DNA of 64,000 nucleotides from Frankia casuarinae (GTDB lineage Bacteria > Actinomycetota > Actinomycetes > Frankiales > Frankiaceae): contig NC_007777.1 of assembly GCF_000013345.1 (NCBI RefSeq), positions 2,976,001 to 3,040,000 of the forward strand. Direction: 5' to 3'. The notes under the pieces were generated by a model that was not told the DNA's origin, did not search any database, and saw only the letters and a program-made list of their open reading frames with translations. The position numbers and the translations under genes were made by a program. Shown one piece after another: positions 18,611 to 28,401 of the stretch; position 1 is the stretch's first letter; each line of letters opens with the position of its first letter.

Positions 18611-19057
18611 TTATTCGTAAGGGCGGTGGTCGGCTCCGTACTGCATTTCCAGCAGCTGTTGCGCGACGAGCCGCCTCAACCGCCCCTCCTGGCGAAATCG
18701 AAACTGACGCATCTCCACGCCGCTGACTTCTTGGGCGGCCTGCCGCGCGCCCGCCGGCGTGAGCCGCGCCGTCTTCGGATGCACCCGGAACAGCAGATGC
18801 ACCTGGTTGTGCTCAGGCACCGCCTCATCCAGGCTGGCCGCCGCCTCCCGCACCACCGCCAGCACCGCCGTCGCCAACCCAAGGCTGGTGGCGGCATGCA
18901 CCCGCCCGCGGACGATGCCGAGGCCGGTCAAGGCGGGAAGGTCCCGCAGTAGCGGCTCCAGGTCCAGGGGCGAGGCGGCCGACCGGACGGGGGCCAGCTC
19001 CTTCGTCAGCTGGTCCAGGGGGTCCGGGACAGCGCCCACCCGCGAGGCGTCAGCCAT
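18611..19057 (-). CDS. Hypothetical island protein
   Basis: 148 aa, no recognised domain. The N-terminal half is Leu/Ala-rich and helical; the C-terminus is Gln/Arg-rich (EMRQFRFRQEGRLRRL). It diverges from the XRE-membrane gene across a promoter region packed with CCAACC/GGTTGG boxes, so it may be controlled by that regulator. Confidence 0.55.
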   Translation of the reverse strand: MADASRVGAVPDPLDQLTKELAPVRSAASPLDLEPLLRDLPALTGLGIVRGRVHAATSLGLATAVLAVVREAAASLDEAVPEHNQVHLLFRVHPKTARLTPAGARQAAQEVSGVEMRQFRFRQEGRLRRLVAQQLLEMQYGADHRPYE

Positions 19058-19144
19058 TGGCGCGCTCCAGTCTCAGCGATCTTGGTGCCGCCAGCCAGGG
19101 TGGCCGACGGCCTGATGCGATCGAGGCTGCAACACAAACCCCCT

Positions 19145-19218
19145 GGTTGTGGGCGTCAACCAACCACCAACCGTTTCAGAGCTGGTTGGCTCGCCTGCCA
19201 ACCACCCGGCCAACCAAC
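19145..19218. promoter_or_regulatory. Array of GGTTGG/CCAACC boxes in a divergent promoter
   Basis: At least six GGTTG or CAACC boxes lie within about 75 bp, including a perfect GGTTGGC-N6-GCCAACC inverted repeat (19184-19190/19197-19203). The position between two divergent genes, one with an HTH, suggests operators. Confidence 0.5.
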
Positions 19219-19918
19219 CACCTCACTCCCGTCAAGCAGCAGGCCGCGTCTCTCCGGGATACTGAGGTGCTGACATGGGGGAGGGTCGTCGGTTGCCACC
19301 AAGCGATGAGGAGGAGGCAGTCCCGTTCGCGGCTCCGCGCACGGGCGGCCTGGCCGTGCCTGCCGCCAATGAGCCGGGGCGGTCGCCCGTCCTCACACCG
19401 GCTCAGCGCGTCGGCGCCGCGATGCGACAGGCCCGCGAGGGGCGCGGTTTTTCATTGCGCTATATGGGGGACAAAATAGGGAGGCACCACAGCACGCTGT
19501 CGCCGAATGAACTCGGTAATACGATGGCGACCGATAAGACGCTTCAGCTCTACGAGGAAGCCCTGCATCTACCTTCAGGCTCCCTGGTGCAGGTAAAGAA
19601 GGAGTCTCTTTCGCGGGGGCAAGACATCACCGGGGAAAAAGTTGGGGAAGCGGCCGATAGCCAACCGCAAACCGGTGCCGAACAAAGCGAGCCTCTGCTG
19701 TCGCCAGCTGAAATTGCGTCTGATCGCACCTTGAAAGACTTCGGGCCGTCCAGGGTATATACCGTTCAAGGTGTGCTCCGCAGTTGGCAAGGGCGATTGT
19801 TCCTGGCCGCCGCCGCAACCGTCCTCGCATTCTGGGCCGTCGCTCGTTACGCGCCCACATTCTACCCATTGGCTAGCCCGGTTCCAGATGCGAGTGACGC
19901 CCAGGCACTTCATTGTTC

Positions 19919-21817
19919 GTAAGAGTTCGGTGATGGCGTGGGTGGGCGGGCCGAAGGCCCGGCCGGTGTTGCCGGTCGGGTGGTTTTCGGCTTGTGGGTG
20001 GGGTTAGGGCTCGGGCCCGTCGGGTGGGCCGTCCTGGGGTGGGTCGGTGCTGGGAGGGCTGCCGGTCTGGGTGGTGGTCTGCCAGGTGAGGAAGGGTTCG
20101 AGGGCGGGGCCGGCGGGTGCTTTCCCGCCGGCTGTGGCGCAGGCGTTCAGGTAGCCGGTCAGGAACGCGAGGGGTTCACGGCCGTTACGCTCCGCGGTGG
20201 CGACGATGGTCCAGACCCGGGCGGCGAGGTGCGCGGCCCACTCAGCGTGTGCGCCGTAGTAGTTCTTCCGCCCGACGACCGGGGTCCGTAGCGCTCTCTC
20301 GGCAGCATTGTTGTCAAGATCCAGGTCGGGGAAGTCCTGGTGGCGGGCCAGCCCGTCCCATTCCCGGTCCAGGGTCGCCAGGACCTTCTTCGCCGCCGGG
20401 TGCAGGCTGTGGATCGCCGCCTCCGCGCGCCGCGCCGTGTCGATCGCCCTCAGCGCGGCCTCGAACGCGCCGGCGGCCTCGCGGTAGCCGCCGGTTGTGG
20501 GCTGCTCGGCGGCGAGGGCGCGGTGAGCGAGGTAGAGCATCCCGATCCGGGCGACCCACTGGTCGGCCCAGTACCGCAGTTGGGGGTGGGCGTCCCCGGC
20601 CCGGATGAAGTACCGGCGGATGTGTGCCCAGCACCAGAGCGGGTCGACTCCGTCGACGCGGCCCAGGGACTGGTAGACGGTGTAGAAGTCCGACGAGACG
20701 ACGAGGCGACATCCGTCGGACAGCGCCCCGGCGGCCCGGTCGATCCCGAAGTGCTTCTCGACCGGGGCAGCCGAGCGGGTCGGGTCCATCCGGAACACCA
20801 CCGTGTCGGCGGCGACGAACACCCACAGCCACCAGCGGGTCCCGTCCTTGCCCTCGACCCGCTCGAACACCCGCCACGTCGTCTCGTCCGCGTGGACATG
20901 ACCGGCGGCGGCGTTACGCGCCACGATCTGCTCATCGAGCCCGCCGAGCAGTCCATGCACGTCCTTCAACGCCCCACACAGAGTGCCCTCGGCAACACCG
21001 AGCCCGGCGGCGGCCAGCGCCCGAGCGATCCGGTGCAACGGCAGGCCCAGGACATACTTCTCGTAGAGAAGGCGGGCGAGGAACCCCGCGGTGAACCGGC
21101 CCTTGGGAATCGGTTTGGGTGGCACCGGCGCGGTCACTGTCCGCGGCCCCGGACATGTGCAGCACCGCCGATACCGCCGCCGCCGATGCACGATCCGGGT
21201 GATCACGACCTGCCAGTCGACCTGTTCGCTGTCGTCGGTCCCCAACGGCGTGAACGCCACCCCACACCCGGGGCAGGCACGGTCGACCTCGGGCACATCA
21301 TGGATCTCCTCGCGGGTCTGCAGATGCGAGTAGTCCCGCCGGCCATGCCCCCGGCTCCCCGGCCGCTGCCCGCGTTGACGCGCCGGCCGGCCGGCATCCC
21401 CACCGCCCGAATCCTGCCGATCTTCTGGTTTCTCATCCACAGCCGACGACGGGCCGGTCTTCTCCGAGGAACGACCGAACAGCATCCGGGACAGCACCGC
21501 GACCTGCTCGCTCAACTCCTCGACCCGCAGCTGCAGCTGCCCGACACGGGCCTCGGCTTTCTCCGCACACTCCTCGGCCCGCTCGGCACGCCCACGCCAG
21601 TACGCCACCTCGGTGACATCATCGGTGACAGACAGAACAGACACACCACCCAGGACACATCACCAGCGTCCTCGGTATCAGGAACTACACCCGACGTATC
21701 ACGAAGAGCCCACAACCCCCCACCAGCATCCCGCGGACACTCCGCCCGACTCCCGCCACAGCCACGACACCGCCACACGGCGGAACCAGCCCCTCCACGC
21801 CATCGCCGAATACTTAC
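19919..21817 (-). mobile_element. IS66-family insertion sequence, copy 2 (1899 bp)
   Basis: Same ends and length as copy 1. Flanked by CATTGTTC at 19911-19918 and 21818-21825. The only base difference I saw is silent (G to A near 21054, in a Tyr codon). Confidence 0.93.
20004..21644 (-). CDS. IS66-family transposase, copy 2
   Basis: A 546-aa protein identical to the transposase at 3612-5252, including the zinc-binding and catalytic motifs described there. The near identity of the two copies and their intact 8-bp duplications indicate recent movement. Confidence 0.94.
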   Translation of the reverse strand: MSVLSVTDDVTEVAYWRGRAERAEECAEKAEARVGQLQLRVEELSEQVAVLSRMLFGRSSEKTGPSSAVDEKPEDRQDSGGGDAGRPARQRGQRPGSRGHGRRDYSHLQTREEIHDVPEVDRACPGCGVAFTPLGTDDSEQVDWQVVITRIVHRRRRYRRCCTCPGPRTVTAPVPPKPIPKGRFTAGFLARLLYEKYVLGLPLHRIARALAAAGLGVAEGTLCGALKDVHGLLGGLDEQIVARNAAAGHVHADETTWRVFERVEGKDGTRWWLWVFVAADTVVFRMDPTRSAAPVEKHFGIDRAAGALSDGCRLVVSSDFYTVYQSLGRVDGVDPLWCWAHIRRYFIRAGDAHPQLRYWADQWVARIGMLYLAHRALAAEQPTTGGYREAAGAFEAALRAIDTARRAEAAIHSLHPAAKKVLATLDREWDGLARHQDFPDLDLDNNAAERALRTPVVGRKNYYGAHAEWAAHLAARVWTIVATAERNGREPLAFLTGYLNACATAGGKAPAGPALEPFLTWQTTTQTGSPPSTDPPQDGPPDGPEP

Positions 21818-22055
21818 CATTGTTCCGACGATGCTCGGACAGCCGCAACCATCAATACCGAGTTTTCAGACGGCAGGTTTGCGCTCGACTTTCGCGGTTT
21901 TCTTGATCTCCAATTTTATGGTTGACGTCGCGTGAGACGTGTTCTGTGCGTGTTTGGTGTGCTGGTTCGTGGTGGGGTGTTTGAGCTGGTTTGCGGTCTC
22001 GGGTCGATGTCTGTTTTGTCTGGTTCCCGGGCTGTGGGGCCGGGATGGGGGCTGG

Positions 22056-23381
22056 TCAGGCCGCGAGGGCGCTGTCGGTGGTGGCCCAGGCGAGGCGGAG
22101 GGTGTGGATTTCCGCGTCGGTCGGGTTCGCGGGCCGTGTGGGCTGATATTGGGTGGTGATCAGGACGCGGCGGAGCTTGACGGCGAGGTCGGCGGTGCAG
22201 GGGCGGGTCTTGGTGGTGTACCAGGGGGTGCGGGCGCGGTGGTCGGCGGCGTCGCCGTGGTGGTGGCCGGTGGTGAGGTACCAGGCGAAGGCGAGGGTCT
22301 GGCAGGCCAGGCCGAACGGGACGGTGCGTTCGACGGCGGCGGTGAGTCGGTTGCGGGCCTGGCCGACCCCGAAGATCTGCTTCGCGTCCGCGATCGCGAC
22401 CTCGATCGACCAGCGGGCCGCATAGCGGGCGACGAGCTCGGCGGGCCTGGTCAGGGTGTCGGTCGTGACGAGCGCGAGGTCGTAGGTCCCGGGCCGGTCG
22501 GTGTCGCGGACGAGGACGACGGTGACGGGGCGGGGGCCGAACACTCCGTACCACAGGCAGCGGATGACCGCCGTGTGCACGGTCCCGGCGCGGCCGTAGC
22601 GGGTCACGGCCGTCGGGCGGAACGTCGCGGCCGCGGCGAGCTGGGCGAGGGAGGGCAACCGGTCGCCCTTGAGTCGGGGCCGGCCACGTCTCCCGGTGCG
22701 GGGTGGGGCGGGGGCGAACAGGGCGGCGTCGCGGCGGAGCCGGGTCGTCCAGGTCACCGAGGCCGGCAGTCCCCTGAGCTCGTCGCCGGCGTAGGCGGCA
22801 TCCGCGACGACGTGGACCCGGCGGGCGGGGAACGCCCCGGCCAGCTGTTCGACCGCGCGGGCGGCCAGCCAGAGCCGCGAGGCCGAGACGGTGTCCTTGC
22901 GGACCAGGCGGGCCAGGACCGGCAGGCAGACCGGCCGGCCGAGCAGCGGCGCCGGCACGACGAGGCCGACGATCACCCAGTTGTTGCCGAACCCGACCTG
23001 GTCTGGCCCCTTCGCGGATCCGTCGTGGAACCAGCCCACCGCCCACACCTTCTTCCCCGCCCGGTGGAACAGGGTGTCATCGACGACGACGTGCAGCGGC
23101 CCGGCCGGGACGAGGCGGTCGACGACGAGCCGGGCGAGCGCCAGGCCGACCTTCTCCGGCGACCAGACCGCCCGCGCGAAAAACCGGTGCGCCCGGTCGT
23201 GCGGCCACAGCGTGGACAGGCCCGCGCCGACGAGCATCCCGCACACCGTGCGCCGCCCGCCGGTGGCGAGCATCCCCACGACGAGCGCCCGGAACGTCCG
23301 GAACGACGGCGCGGTGAAACACGGCCGGAAACCCTCCAGCAGCACCGCCAGAGAAACCGGTATCGTCACGTCCGGGAGCAT
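22056..23381 (-). CDS. IS701-like transposase (DDE superfamily endonuclease)
   Basis: A 441-aa protein from ATG 23381; a longer frame to 23546 exists but the first about 55 residues look untypical. Motifs: LHVVVDDTLFHRAGKKVW (first Asp), HVVADAAYAG (second Asp) and RWSIEVAIADAKQIFG (Glu). These fit the DDE_5/IS701 group. I could not find terminal repeats. The element lies just after the XRE-membrane pseudogene and probably cut the gene whose tail remains at 23579-23725. Confidence 0.85.
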   Translation of the reverse strand: MLPDVTIPVSLAVLLEGFRPCFTAPSFRTFRALVVGMLATGGRRTVCGMLVGAGLSTLWPHDRAHRFFARAVWSPEKVGLALARLVVDRLVPAGPLHVVVDDTLFHRAGKKVWAVGWFHDGSAKGPDQVGFGNNWVIVGLVVPAPLLGRPVCLPVLARLVRKDTVSASRLWLAARAVEQLAGAFPARRVHVVADAAYAGDELRGLPASVTWTTRLRRDAALFAPAPPRTGRRGRPRLKGDRLPSLAQLAAAATFRPTAVTRYGRAGTVHTAVIRCLWYGVFGPRPVTVVLVRDTDRPGTYDLALVTTDTLTRPAELVARYAARWSIEVAIADAKQIFGVGQARNRLTAAVERTVPFGLACQTLAFAWYLTTGHHHGDAADHRARTPWYTTKTRPCTADLAVKLRRVLITTQYQPTRPANPTDAEIHTLRLAWATTDSALAA

Positions 23382-23578
23382 CGGCGTCCAACTTTCGGGT
23401 TGGTACAGGAAACGCTGATGCTCCCGCCACCAGCCCCTCGCGCTGGCCTTCCACCCCTCCGCCACGCACCGCGATACCACCGGCAGGCACCAGGGAATCA
23501 TCCACCCGAAAGCAATCGGGAAAATTATCCAGCCGTTGCCAGACACTGATCTGGATCAAGAAAACTGCGAAACTCTAG

Positions 23579-23725
23579 CTGGAAGCGAAGCTACGCGGCT
23601 GGCTGGCCGGAGATTCAGCCGAGGCTCCCCTGGTGGCAGAAGTCCTATTGGAAGTTCTGAGCGAAGCGCGAACGCTCCTACACACCAATTACGTACTCAA
23701 AGTCGGCGCGGCAGATCAATCCTGA
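23579..23725 (+). pseudogene. 3' remnant of an unknown gene
   Basis: A 48-codon tail (LEAKLRGWLAGDSAEA, then EVLLEVLSEARTLLHTNY) ending at the TGA 23723-23725 has coding character but no start. It abuts the IS701-like element. No family recognised. Confidence 0.35.
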
Positions 23726-23911
23726 ATTTAATTCGGCCCAGCGAGGTTAGGCGCCGATCTGGATTGGATATTGGACTATATGGATGGTCGCTATACCCGA
23801 CATGCATGGCGCCCCCCATGATGTGCCGCTCACCGTTGCCGTAGGCGTCCCGGGCCGGGTTGAGGTCACTCCCCGGTCCGGGTCGTCACCACGGCCAGCG
23901 AGGGAGCGCGG

Positions 23912-24258
23912 ATGCCCGGGACGGTGTACGGCTACATCAGGACGGAAGACGACGACGAAGCCGAGGTAGACCGCCTGCATGATCGGCTCGGTTCCCACGC
24001 CGCCGCCGGGGCCAGGCCCTCGCCGATGTGTTCGTGGACCGGAACATGCCGCCGGGCCAGCTCATCCGCCCCGGCCTCACGCTGCTACTGGATGCGGTCC
24101 GGCGCGCGGACGGTGCCATCGTCATCGTTCCCGACCTCTATCACCTCTCCTCGCTCATTGCTGCACGGCGCGCAATCGAAGCAGAAATCAGTGAGGCCGG
24201 TGCGCGGCTGATTGCGACCGCGGCCGCCGGCGACGACGTCGGGGCTCAGCCGTCGTGA
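23912..24258 (+). pseudogene. Small resolvase-like protein, frameshifted
   Basis: The start MPGTVYGYIRTEDDDEAEV is followed after about 30 codons by a frame change to QALADVFVDRNMPPGQ and IRPGLTLLLDAVRRADGAI. Together they make a resolvase N-terminal-like domain lacking a DNA-binding part, as found upstream of anti-sigma-like ATPase genes in actinobacteria. One base is lost or gained near 24010. The stop overlaps the next start by 4 bp. Confidence 0.65.
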
Positions 24259-24854
24259 CGGCCCCGGCGACCTCGACGAGCGCACGCCCACGCCTGGCGC
24301 GCTCGTCCACGGTCCGGCAGTTCGAGGCCACGGCCAAGACGGTGAGCGCGGCCCGCCAGCACACCACGGCGACGTTGGCTGCCTGGGGATTGGCCGCAGT
24401 TGCGGATACGGCGGAACTGCTGGCCTCGGAGCTCGTGACCAACGCGTGCCGGGCGTCGGCAGGCCGGAGCGGCGTGATCGCCATGCGCCTGACCCGCACG
24501 GACGCCGATTTGGTCATTGAGGTCTGGGATGCCAACCAGACCGCGCCGGTGCGGCGAAAGCCTGGAGACGACGCCGAAGGTGGGCGCGGGCTTTTGCTGG
24601 TGGACGCCCTGAGCGCCCGGTGGGCGTACTACCGCCCCCGCTCCGGCGGCAAGGTGGTCTGGTGCAGCCTGCCTCTGGCGGCCCCGGCCCACGTCCTCCC
24701 CGAGGACGCCGAACCGCTACCCCACCGTCCGGCCTCATCCGGCCCCGCCCAGCCCGCCGAGGTCTTCACGGACCTGGTGGTGCTCCGGCGGGTGGCTGAC
24801 GGCCTCCGCGCGCTGGACTGGGACCTCCCGCCGGGTGAAGACGCGCGGCCGTGA
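24255..24854 (+). CDS. HATPase_c anti-sigma-factor-like ATP-binding protein
   Basis: A 199-aa GHKL ATPase of the RsbW/SpoIIAB-like type common in actinobacteria. N-box ELVTN (59-63), G1 box DAN (92-94) and G2 box GRGLLLV (110-116) are present. The C-terminal 50 residues are Pro-rich and unassigned. Such proteins bind sigma factors or anti-anti-sigma partners; no partner is adjacent here. The start is GTG at 24255, overlapping the resolvase-like frame. Confidence 0.82.
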   Translation: MTAPATSTSARPRLARSSTVRQFEATAKTVSAARQHTTATLAAWGLAAVADTAELLASELVTNACRASAGRSGVIAMRLTRTDADLVIEVWDANQTAPVRRKPGDDAEGGRGLLLVDALSARWAYYRPRSGGKVVWCSLPLAAPAHVLPEDAEPLPHRPASSGPAQPAEVFTDLVVLRRVADGLRALDWDLPPGEDARP

Positions 24855-24940
24855 CCGCACCCGGCCGCCGCCACCTCTGGTCTGGGTGCGCTCGGGGCCG
24901 GAGGATGGAGGGGACGGCAGCCGATCATCAAAGGAGTGCC

Positions 24941-25762
24941 ATGCCCTCGCGCGACACCGCCGTTTCGCTCCGCACCTTCGACGGCCTGCACCTGGCCGGA
25001 ACCCTCGTGACGCCGGAGGCGACGTACGAACGGGCCGCGGTTCTGGTCCACGGCGGCGGGGTAACCCGGGAAGAGGGCGGCTTCTTCACGCGCTTGGCCG
25101 CCGGGCTGGCGGAGGCGGGAGTGGCCTCGCTGCGCTTTGACCTCCGGGGCCACGGGGAGAGCGAAGGCCGCCAGGAGGAGACGACGCTGACGGCGCACCT
25201 CAACGACATCGCGGTGGCGCTGGCGCGGGTGCGGGAGGACACCGGGGCGCAGGTCATCCACCTGCTTGGCACCAGCTTCGGCGGCGGCTTGACCGCCTAC
25301 TACGCAGCCAAGCGGCCGGAGGAGCTGGCCCGGCTGGTGCTCCTGAACCCTCAGCTGGATTACAAGAACCGGTACGTGGACCAGAAGCCGTACTGGCACG
25401 GCGACTTCTTGGACGACGAAGCCGCCGCCCGACTGACCAAGGACGGCTTCATCCACCACTCCCCGACGGTCCGGCACGGCCGGGCGATGCTCGCGGAGGT
25501 GTTCTGGATCAGGCCGATTCAGGTGGTTGCCGAAATCGCCGCGCCCACCCTGATCGTCCACGGCACCAAGGACACCTTCATTTCGGTGGACGCCTCCCGG
25601 GCGGCGGCACCCCGGTTCCAGGCGGAACACCAGCTCGTGGAGATCGAGGGCGCGCAACACGGCTTCGCCGTCCACGAGGACCCCACCTACGTCGACCCCC
25701 AAAGCCAGGAGTGGCAGGCCTTCGTCATCCGCACGGTGGCGGACTGGCTCACGGCGGGTTAG
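24941..25762 (+). CDS. Alpha/beta hydrolase
   Basis: A 273-aa serine hydrolase. Oxyanion HGGG (37-40), nucleophile elbow GTSFGG (Ser112), acid Asp211 (HGTKDTF) and His240 (AQHGF) are all present. ATG 24941 is preceded at good spacing by AAGGAG (24931-24936). No signal peptide, so cytoplasmic. The stop overlaps the end of the convergent XRE-TPR gene by 4 bp. Substrate unknown; the fold resembles acyl esterase/peptidase-like hydrolases. Confidence 0.88.
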   Translation: MPSRDTAVSLRTFDGLHLAGTLVTPEATYERAAVLVHGGGVTREEGGFFTRLAAGLAEAGVASLRFDLRGHGESEGRQEETTLTAHLNDIAVALARVREDTGAQVIHLLGTSFGGGLTAYYAAKRPEELARLVLLNPQLDYKNRYVDQKPYWHGDFLDDEAAARLTKDGFIHHSPTVRHGRAMLAEVFWIRPIQVVAEIAAPTLIVHGTKDTFISVDASRAAAPRFQAEHQLVEIEGAQHGFAVHEDPTYVDPQSQEWQAFVIRTVADWLTAG

Positions 25763-27102
25763 ACCAGCAGGGCGGCGCGCAGCTGGCGGGGACCGGGCCG
25801 GGTCTGCCAGGGCGTCAATATCTGGGCGGCCCGCGTCAACTCCCGGGTGGTGCGGCTGGAGCCGGTGGCCGTCGCCAGCCGCAGGGCGGTCAGGCCTTCC
25901 TCGGCGGCGGCGTCAGGCTCGCCGCCTAACGCATGAGCGACAGCCCGGCGTGCCCGGTAGTAGCCCTCGTCCCGGCGGGACAGCGCGCCGGTTGCCAGGA
26001 CTTCGCCGTAGAGGGCCGCGGCCCGGCCCGGCTTTCCCGCCTCGATGTAGCAGGTGGCCGACCGCAACAACCAGGTTCCTTCGTCGTACCCGGCCCCCAG
26101 GGAATCCGGGTCGTCGTCGGCCGCCCCCAGCAGCGCGCGAGCTTCGTCAAGCTTCTGCTCCACGACGCCGATGGGGTCGCCGGTCATCGCCAGACCGCGT
26201 GCCTCCTGCTGCGTGACCTCTGCCTGAACCCGGGGCGGCAGGTTCCACGGCCCGTAGCGCGCCGCCTGGGCGAGGGTAAGCACCCGCGTCGCGTCACGGT
26301 CCTCATAGGCGGACTGGGACTTACGAAGCAGGATGTAGCCCTGCATTGGCAGGTCCCCGGCCTCCTGCGCCCACTCCATCGCCCGGTCGTACCAGTAGGC
26401 CGCCGACGTAGCGTCGTGCAAGTCGCGGTAGAGCCAGCCCGCGAACTCTGCCCCGTCTGCCCCGACGCTGAGGAGAGCGCGCCGCACCTGGGGGCGGACA
26501 TCCCGGGCGCGGGACTGGATGGCATCGAGGACGCCCAACACCAGGGGCAGCGCCCGGAGCGGCCCCATCTGGCCGTCGTTGGCCTTGCACCGGGTGAACT
26601 GCTGGCCGAAGTAGCCCACCACCGTCTCATCCAGGTAGCGGCCCGCGTCCTGCATCGCGGCGGCCAAGTGCTGCATTTCCTCTAGGCTCGCCAGTGGGAC
26701 GACGTGGGCCGACCCGGGCGCGGCCCGCTCCCCCCGGGGCATCGGCACCTGGGGCGCGCCCGCCTCGCCAGAGTCCGAAGCCAGCTCCGCGACCAGATCA
26801 GTGAGGCCGTGGGAGTGCGCGGCGGCGCGGTCAATGGGAAGCGCCACCTGTTGCCCGCCGACGATGACCGGCACGGTGAGCGCCGGCGCCTGGCTCCCTC
26901 CGGTGGCCCGGGTGCGCGGCTCCCCGGGACGGTCGAACCAGAGCAGTTCCCCCGGGATGCCGAGGATTTGGCTGTAGCGAATCAGCTTGGTCAGCTCTTC
27001 GGGGGCGCGGCCGTTCTCTATCCGGCTGAGCTGCGCCTGTGTCAGGCCCAGCCACCCGCCCACCAGCTCCTGAGTGGGCGTTCTGCACGCTTTCGTCGGG
27101 CC

Positions 27103-27555
27103 TCAGCTTGAGTTGATCTCTGGGGTGGCCGGTGGGTCGGGCTGGGGCAGGACGAACAGGCCGGGATCGGGCTCGGTGAGAACACCCCGCTCTACCAGCC
27201 GTTTCAGCCGGGCCCGCATGCTCTCGACATGCCGGGGCTCGGTGCCGCCACCCAGCGCCCGGCACACGTCCTTGGCGTGCAGCCCGTTCCCGCCCCGGGT
27301 GAACACGGCCAGCACCTCCCGATACCCCGGCGGCAGCGGCTCGGCCGGTGCGGCGTCGTTCTCGGCGGCCAGGTCCAGCACCGTCTCCCGGGTGATCTCC
27401 AACCGTTCCAGGGCACGTTCAGCGGCGGCGAGCTGCCCGGTGAGCCGGGCGATCTCCTCCCGCAGCTTTTCGACGGCCCGCCCGGCGCGGGCCCGCCGAG
27501 CCTCGATCTGTTCCAGCACCTCCCGCACCGGCACTCCGCTCGTCATTCCCGACAC
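27103..27555 (-). CDS. Accessory protein of the IS1031-like element
   Basis: 150 aa: a coiled coil (ARRARAGRAVEKLREEIARL, residues 19-38, continuing to about 60) and a winged-helix-like C-terminal part (GLHAKDVCRALG, then RARLKRLVERGVL). Its last codons lie inside the left inverted repeat. It follows the transposase gene on the same strand by 9 bp. Many actinobacterial IS5-like elements lack such a gene. It may be a regulator or DNA-end-binding protein. Confidence 0.7.
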   Translation of the reverse strand: MSGMTSGVPVREVLEQIEARRARAGRAVEKLREEIARLTGQLAAAERALERLEITRETVLDLAAENDAAPAEPLPPGYREVLAVFTRGGNGLHAKDVCRALGGGTEPRHVESMRARLKRLVERGVLTEPDPGLFVLPQPDPPATPEINSS

Positions 27556-27564
27556 TCCCGCCGG

Positions 27565-28401
27565 TCAGACCGGCGGGTCACGCCAGGTCGGGGTGGCCGC
27601 CCCGGTCAGCCGGCGGGCCATCACCTCCACCATCGACCAGTGGATCATCGCTACCGCGCTGGCCGGTTTCGCCTCGTAGTCCCGGGCCAGCCGCCGGTGC
27701 AGCATCAACGTGCCCAGGGTCTGCTCAACCCGCCACCGCTTCGGGAGCGGGGTGAACCCCCGCGCTCCCGGCTCGCGTCCGACGACCTCGACATCGATGC
27801 CCAGACCGGCGCCGTGCTCGACGACGGTGGTCTTGAACCCGGCGTCCACCCACGCCTTGCGCACCGGCGGGGCGGCGGCGGCGACCCGGTCCAGCAGGGC
27901 GGTGCCGATGGTGTTGTCGTGCACGCTGGCCGCGACCACGACCACGGCGATGAGCAGTCCCAACGTGTCGACGGCGATCCCGCGTTTACGGCCCGGGCTT
28001 TTCTTTCCCGGGTCCAGGCCGGTCGTGCCCTTCGGGGCGTTGGTGGAGGACCGGACGGTCTGGGAGTCCAGCACGACCGCGCTCGGGTCGGCTTTCCTGC
28101 GGTGGTGCTCACGGACCAGCCAGCGCAGCAGGTCGTGGATCGTCTCGGTGGTGCCGTCGTCGCGCCACTGGCCGAAGTAGTAGTACACCGCGGACGTCGG
28201 GGGCAGGTCGTGGGGCAGGTAGCGCCACTGGCAGCCGGTCCGGGCCTGGTAGAGGACCGCGTTCACGATCTCCCGCATGTCGTAGCCACCCTCGTGCCCG
28301 CTAGCCGAGGGATGCCGGGCCTTCCACGCGGTGAGGACCGGGCGGATCAGGTCCCACGCCTCATCGGACAGGTCACTGGGGTACGGCTTGCGTTCTGCCA
28401 T
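27565..28401 (-). CDS. IS5-family transposase (IS1031-like)
   Basis: A complete 278-aa transposase: N-terminal DUF4096 region (YPSDLSDEAWDLIRPVL, WRYLPHDLPP), then VLDSQTVRSS (Asp), KAWVDAGF (Asp) and RWRVEQTLGTLMLHRRL (Glu). It starts at ATG 28401. It disrupts the XRE-TPR regulator. Confidence 0.92.
   Translation of the reverse strand: MAERKPYPSDLSDEAWDLIRPVLTAWKARHPSASGHEGGYDMREIVNAVLYQARTGCQWRYLPHDLPPTSAVYYYFGQWRDDGTTETIHDLLRWLVREHHRRKADPSAVVLDSQTVRSSTNAPKGTTGLDPGKKSPGRKRGIAVDTLGLLIAVVVVAASVHDNTIGTALLDRVAAAAPPVRKAWVDAGFKTTVVEHGAGLGIDVEVVGREPGARGFTPLPKRWRVEQTLGTLMLHRRLARDYEAKPASAVAMIHWSMVEVMARRLTGAATPTWRDPPV

Larger units (their letters stand above)
19275..21925 (+). pseudogene. XRE-HTH protein with C-terminal membrane segment, split by IS66 copy 2
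   Basis: The N-terminal part has an XRE helix-turn-helix (RQAREGRGFSLRYMGDKIG, residues about 51-69) and, after an acidic linker, one transmembrane helix (LFLAAAATVLAFWAVARY, about 178-195). IS66 inserts at codon 215. Removing the IS and one 8-bp duplication joins CAT TGT TCC GAC and continues 33 more residues to a TGA at 21925, giving 247 aa. RodZ-like membrane-anchored regulators share this layout, but the family is not certain. Confidence 0.78.
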
